Part shown: piece after piece, positions 40,027-40,916 of the stretch
Position numbering within the stretch: position 1 is the stretch's first letter
Layout: the number at the start of each line of letters is the position of its first letter
Position numbers and translations under genes: made by a program
Notes under the pieces: generated by a model
Told to the model about the DNA's origin: nothing
The model's database searches: none
The model's input: the letters and a program-made list of their open reading frames with translations, nothing else
Source: a virus
IMG/VR virus record: IMGVR_UViG_3300035698_004044
Span: 1-40,916 of that record
Length of the DNA: 40,916 nt
Direction: 5' to 3' (one strand)

Positions 40027-40388
40027 AAGTAAGCCTCATAAACAAATTCATCTGTACTCATGAAGAGCGGAGTCCTCGTAACTCGTAATATTTGGTAAGC
40101 CCCATCTACTGACATGGGGTCAGCCTTTTGAGCCACGGAAAGAGCCGCTAAGGTCGTTAGGGCTATCATTCCTTGTTCATCCACATCTTGAACTATCATT
40201 ATTCTTGCAGATGAAAATATCTCATCCCCATTTTTGTCATGGAGTACCTTTGTTTCATCATCCCACCGAACCTTGACTTCCACGGGAGCATCATATGTCT
40301 TTTTCCCGTATCCATTATCAACTGGGTTTCCCCAATATACAGTGGTCTGGACGCAAACTTTATTAACGAATTTAATTAGTGAATGCAT
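40005..40388 (-). CDS. Head closure / head-tail adaptor protein
   Basis: 127 residues, beta-rich, with VKVRWDDETKVLHDKNGDEI and a C-terminal LRVTRTPLFMSTDEFVYEAYL. This pattern is common in small neck proteins between the connector and gp10-like genes. It overlaps the next gene by 22 bp. The assignment relies mainly on gene order. Confidence 0.6.
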   Translation of the reverse strand: MHSLIKFVNKVCVQTTVYWGNPVDNGYGKKTYDAPVEVKVRWDDETKVLHDKNGDEIFSSARIMIVQDVDEQGMIALTTLAALSVAQKADPMSVDGAYQILRVTRTPLFMSTDEFVYEAYLWQTETG

Positions 40389-40762
40389 TAGTCATCAAAA
40401 CTCTCTATTGCGGTTGTCCTGACAACCTTGCCCCCAAGTGAGGCGAAACTGCCAGTAGTATCTAAATCCAATACCATTTGACCATACGGAGTACCTTCTA
40501 ACCCCATACCTGCTTTACCAAGATATTTTATATTGGCACTTCCCGCTTCTTCCCGTTCTGCCATTCGTTCACGAGTCATTGCGATCATGTGCGCGGTTAA
40601 CCAGCGTTCAATTTCCTCTTTGAGTTCATCGGTGATCGTTGTATTAGATCCAATAATTTCGGTGACCAATTCTGTTGCACCCAATATGTATGCATCAACT
40701 ATTGTATCATCAAGATCAGTATCAATGATTTGTTTTACTTCGGTGGCTGAAGTTCTGCTCAT
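40388..40762 (-). CDS. Head-tail connector (gp6-like adaptor)
   Basis: 124 residues from the ATG at 40762 (GCGAGGA upstream). All-helical: residues TSATEVKQIIDTDLDDTIVD, then AYILGATELVTEIIG and ERWLTAHMIAMTRERMAERE. This is typical of gp6-like adaptors that sit under the portal. Its N-terminus resembles the VKxILDTDLSDxxI start of such proteins. Confidence 0.72.
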   Translation of the reverse strand: MSRTSATEVKQIIDTDLDDTIVDAYILGATELVTEIIGSNTTITDELKEEIERWLTAHMIAMTRERMAEREEAGSANIKYLGKAGMGLEGTPYGQMVLDLDTTGSFASLGGKVVRTTAIESFDD

Positions 40763-40916
40763 TATTTTTTCCTCGCATGCCAAAGTTTCGGGTCAATAAA
40801 ATTTAATACGTCTGACTTCCAATTAAGTCCTAACCAATCAAGAGTTTCGTACAATTGGCTATAATCACCAGACACCATACGCTCAGGCCATACCTGTTTA
40901 ACATTTAATCCTGCTT
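40762..40916 (-). CDS. C-terminal fragment of a protein at the right edge (possibly sulfotransferase-like)
   Basis: Only the last 50 residues are visible; the gene begins beyond the window. It contains VWPERMVSGDYSQLYETLDW, then LGLNWKSDVLNFIDPKLW. The WPE/GDY/LGL/FIDPxLW pattern reminds me of the C-termini of phage sulfotransferase-type proteins, but the evidence is thin. The stop overlaps the next ATG (TAATG). Confidence 0.5.
   Translation of the reverse strand, partial: AGLNVKQVWPERMVSGDYSQLYETLDWLGLNWKSDVLNFIDPKLWHARKK

Noticed and set aside
1-40916. Lysogeny functions (integrase, repressor, attachment sites)
   Set aside because: None seen on either strand in this window; absence here does not prove a strictly lytic phage.

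Overview
The window is part of the genome of a tailed double-stranded DNA phage, most likely a long-tailed siphovirus. The evidence is a head-tail connector, tail tube, tail chaperone, tape measure and tail-fibre series on the minus strand (22.4 kb to the right edge), facing a DNA-modification, replication and recombination operon on the plus strand (left edge to 22.3 kb). The two convergent arms meet at one bidirectional hairpin terminator at 22384-22417. No integrase, repressor or attachment site is visible, so nothing points to lysogeny. The host is not identified; an M15-type endolysin and Sec signal peptides fit a bacterial host.

Left arm. A 7-deazaguanine DNA-modification block comes first: queC, a phosphoribosyltransferase-folE fusion and a dpdA-like transglycosylase. 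Around dpdA lies a tandem family of about six tiny ORFs that all begin MK(I/V/R)Y(L/F)A. The replication block follows: sliding clamp, a uracil-DNA-glycosylase/3'-5' exonuclease fusion, a DNA polymerase A gene interrupted by an HNH intein, and a clamp loader. The recombination block is T4-like in content: a UvsY-like candidate, a gp32-like ssDNA-binding protein with long acidic repeats, a UvsX/RecA-like ATPase, endonuclease VII, and a Rad50/SbcC ATPase split into two genes on either side of an SbcD-like nuclease. An Acb2-family anti-CBASS protein and a histone H1-like protein are also present. The intergenic gaps of this block hold structured RNA candidates: two tRNA-like elements without an assignable normal anticodon arm (11984-12121) and two RNAs closed by long-range stems (14532-14655 and 15132-15213).

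Right arm, read right to left in transcription order. A partial gene at the edge precedes head-tail connectors, tail terminator and tail tube. The tail chaperone pair is joined by a textbook -1 slippery site (A_AAA_AAC). A 1573-residue tape measure, distal tail proteins, a large tail-tip/fibre protein and several fibre proteins with Sec signal peptides come next, followed by lysis-type genes.

The most notable system is a diversity-generating retroelement (DGR) cassette. The last 116 bp of the fibre gene at 25622-26941 (variable repeat, VR) are repeated immediately downstream at 25471-25586 (template repeat, TR). I counted 17 mismatches with no indel, and 15 of them are at template-strand adenines. 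No reverse transcriptase or recognisable Avd gene lies in the window, so the enzyme must be elsewhere in the genome or act in trans, or the cassette is no longer active.

All protein assignments come from motifs and remembered family patterns; no database search was run.
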